NCBI GenBank assembly: GCA_964498065.1
Contig: CAZCFZ010000055.1
Location: 1-24,930, forward strand
Direction of reading: 5' to 3'
DNA from: FEN-1297 sp964498065
GTDB lineage: Bacteria; Bacteroidota; Ignavibacteria; Ignavibacteriales; Ignavibacteriaceae
DNA length: 24,930 nt
Shown: piece after piece, positions 24,716 to 24,930 of the stretch
Layout: the number at the start of each line of letters is the position of its first letter
Position numbering within the stretch: the first letter of the stretch is position 1
Notes under the pieces: model-generated
What the model was told of the DNA's origin: nothing
Database searches by the model: none
The model's input: only the letters and a program-made list of their open reading frames with translations
Translations under genes and position numbers: made by a program

Positions 24716-24930
24716 TTTACCCTCCGTTTTATTTCTAAAAAATCCGTTTAATTTTCATTTCAACAAATTGTGTTTGTCTTTCTGAAATATTAAATCGATT
24801 ATCTTTGTAAGATTTCTTTATTTACTGCCCAAAATTCATTCAAGACTTTTATAGAAATTCACTTTCCATAAGTTAATTCTTTTATATTCAGTTGCAACTA
24901 TTTTTAAATTGATAAAGACAATTATTTAGA

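Noticed and set aside
24773..24807. TTTG...TATCTTTG promoter reading out of the right end
   Set aside because: The spacer is 23 nt, longer than the usual 19-21, and the gene it would serve is outside the window.
24726..24930. Gene at the right edge
   Set aside because: No open frame with coding character; it is the non-coding region upstream of fbp.

Overview
The window is an AT-rich stretch of a Gram-negative chromosome. Outer-membrane LPS genes (a Kdo transferase and a GT9 heptosyltransferase-type enzyme), a UvrA with a Bacteroidetes-like domain layout, an ATP-type PEP carboxykinase and candidate TAnnTTTG promoter boxes suggest the Bacteroidota/Ignavibacteriota/Chlorobiota (FCB) lineage. 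That placement is inference; no rRNA or tRNA gene is present. Nearly all genes look like housekeeping or accessory single-gene units. There is no prophage, CRISPR array or large island.

Layout. 1-2212: a DUF3795 Cys-rich protein, a RimJ/RimL-like GNAT acetyltransferase, a degenerate repeat, and a secreted CBM48/AMPK-type protein with an all-helical tail. 2408-5188: uvrA, followed by a mirror-symmetrical cluster of five hairpins. 5449-10787: a membrane-anchored protein ending in a GH113-like glycosidase domain, then a large secreted M16 metallopeptidase. 11070-13939: a translationally coupled aminotransferase-pckA pair (transamination to oxaloacetate, then PEP). 14002-14946: a convergent SDR-family protein. 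15201-17014: a group II PLP decarboxylase followed by a guanidinium-type SMR exporter (Gdx). 17028-19949: DUF2459, a 124-bp MITE-like element, a NUDIX hydrolase, a secreted isoaspartyl peptidase/asparaginase and a DinB-like protein. 20100-20764: an IS200-type TnpA gene bracketed by hairpins. 20889-23152: a two-gene LPS-core operon (GT9 then waaA, minus strand). 23285-23557: a small unknown protein. 23672-24715: class I fructose-1,6-bisphosphatase interrupted by one in-frame amber codon.

The main points of interest are these. (i) fbp has a single TAG codon in an otherwise intact reading frame. This is notable because pckA, the other gluconeogenic gene here, is intact. (ii) A family of nested, mirror-ordered hairpins occurs once around an HUH/Y1 transposase (20100-20764), once without a transposase (5213-5385), and once as a lone hairpin (7909-7922) that shares 15 nt with the transposase element's left end in inverted orientation. 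(iii) A 124-bp MITE-like element has perfect 13-bp terminal inverted repeats, and the differences between its two inner arms are almost all compensatory.
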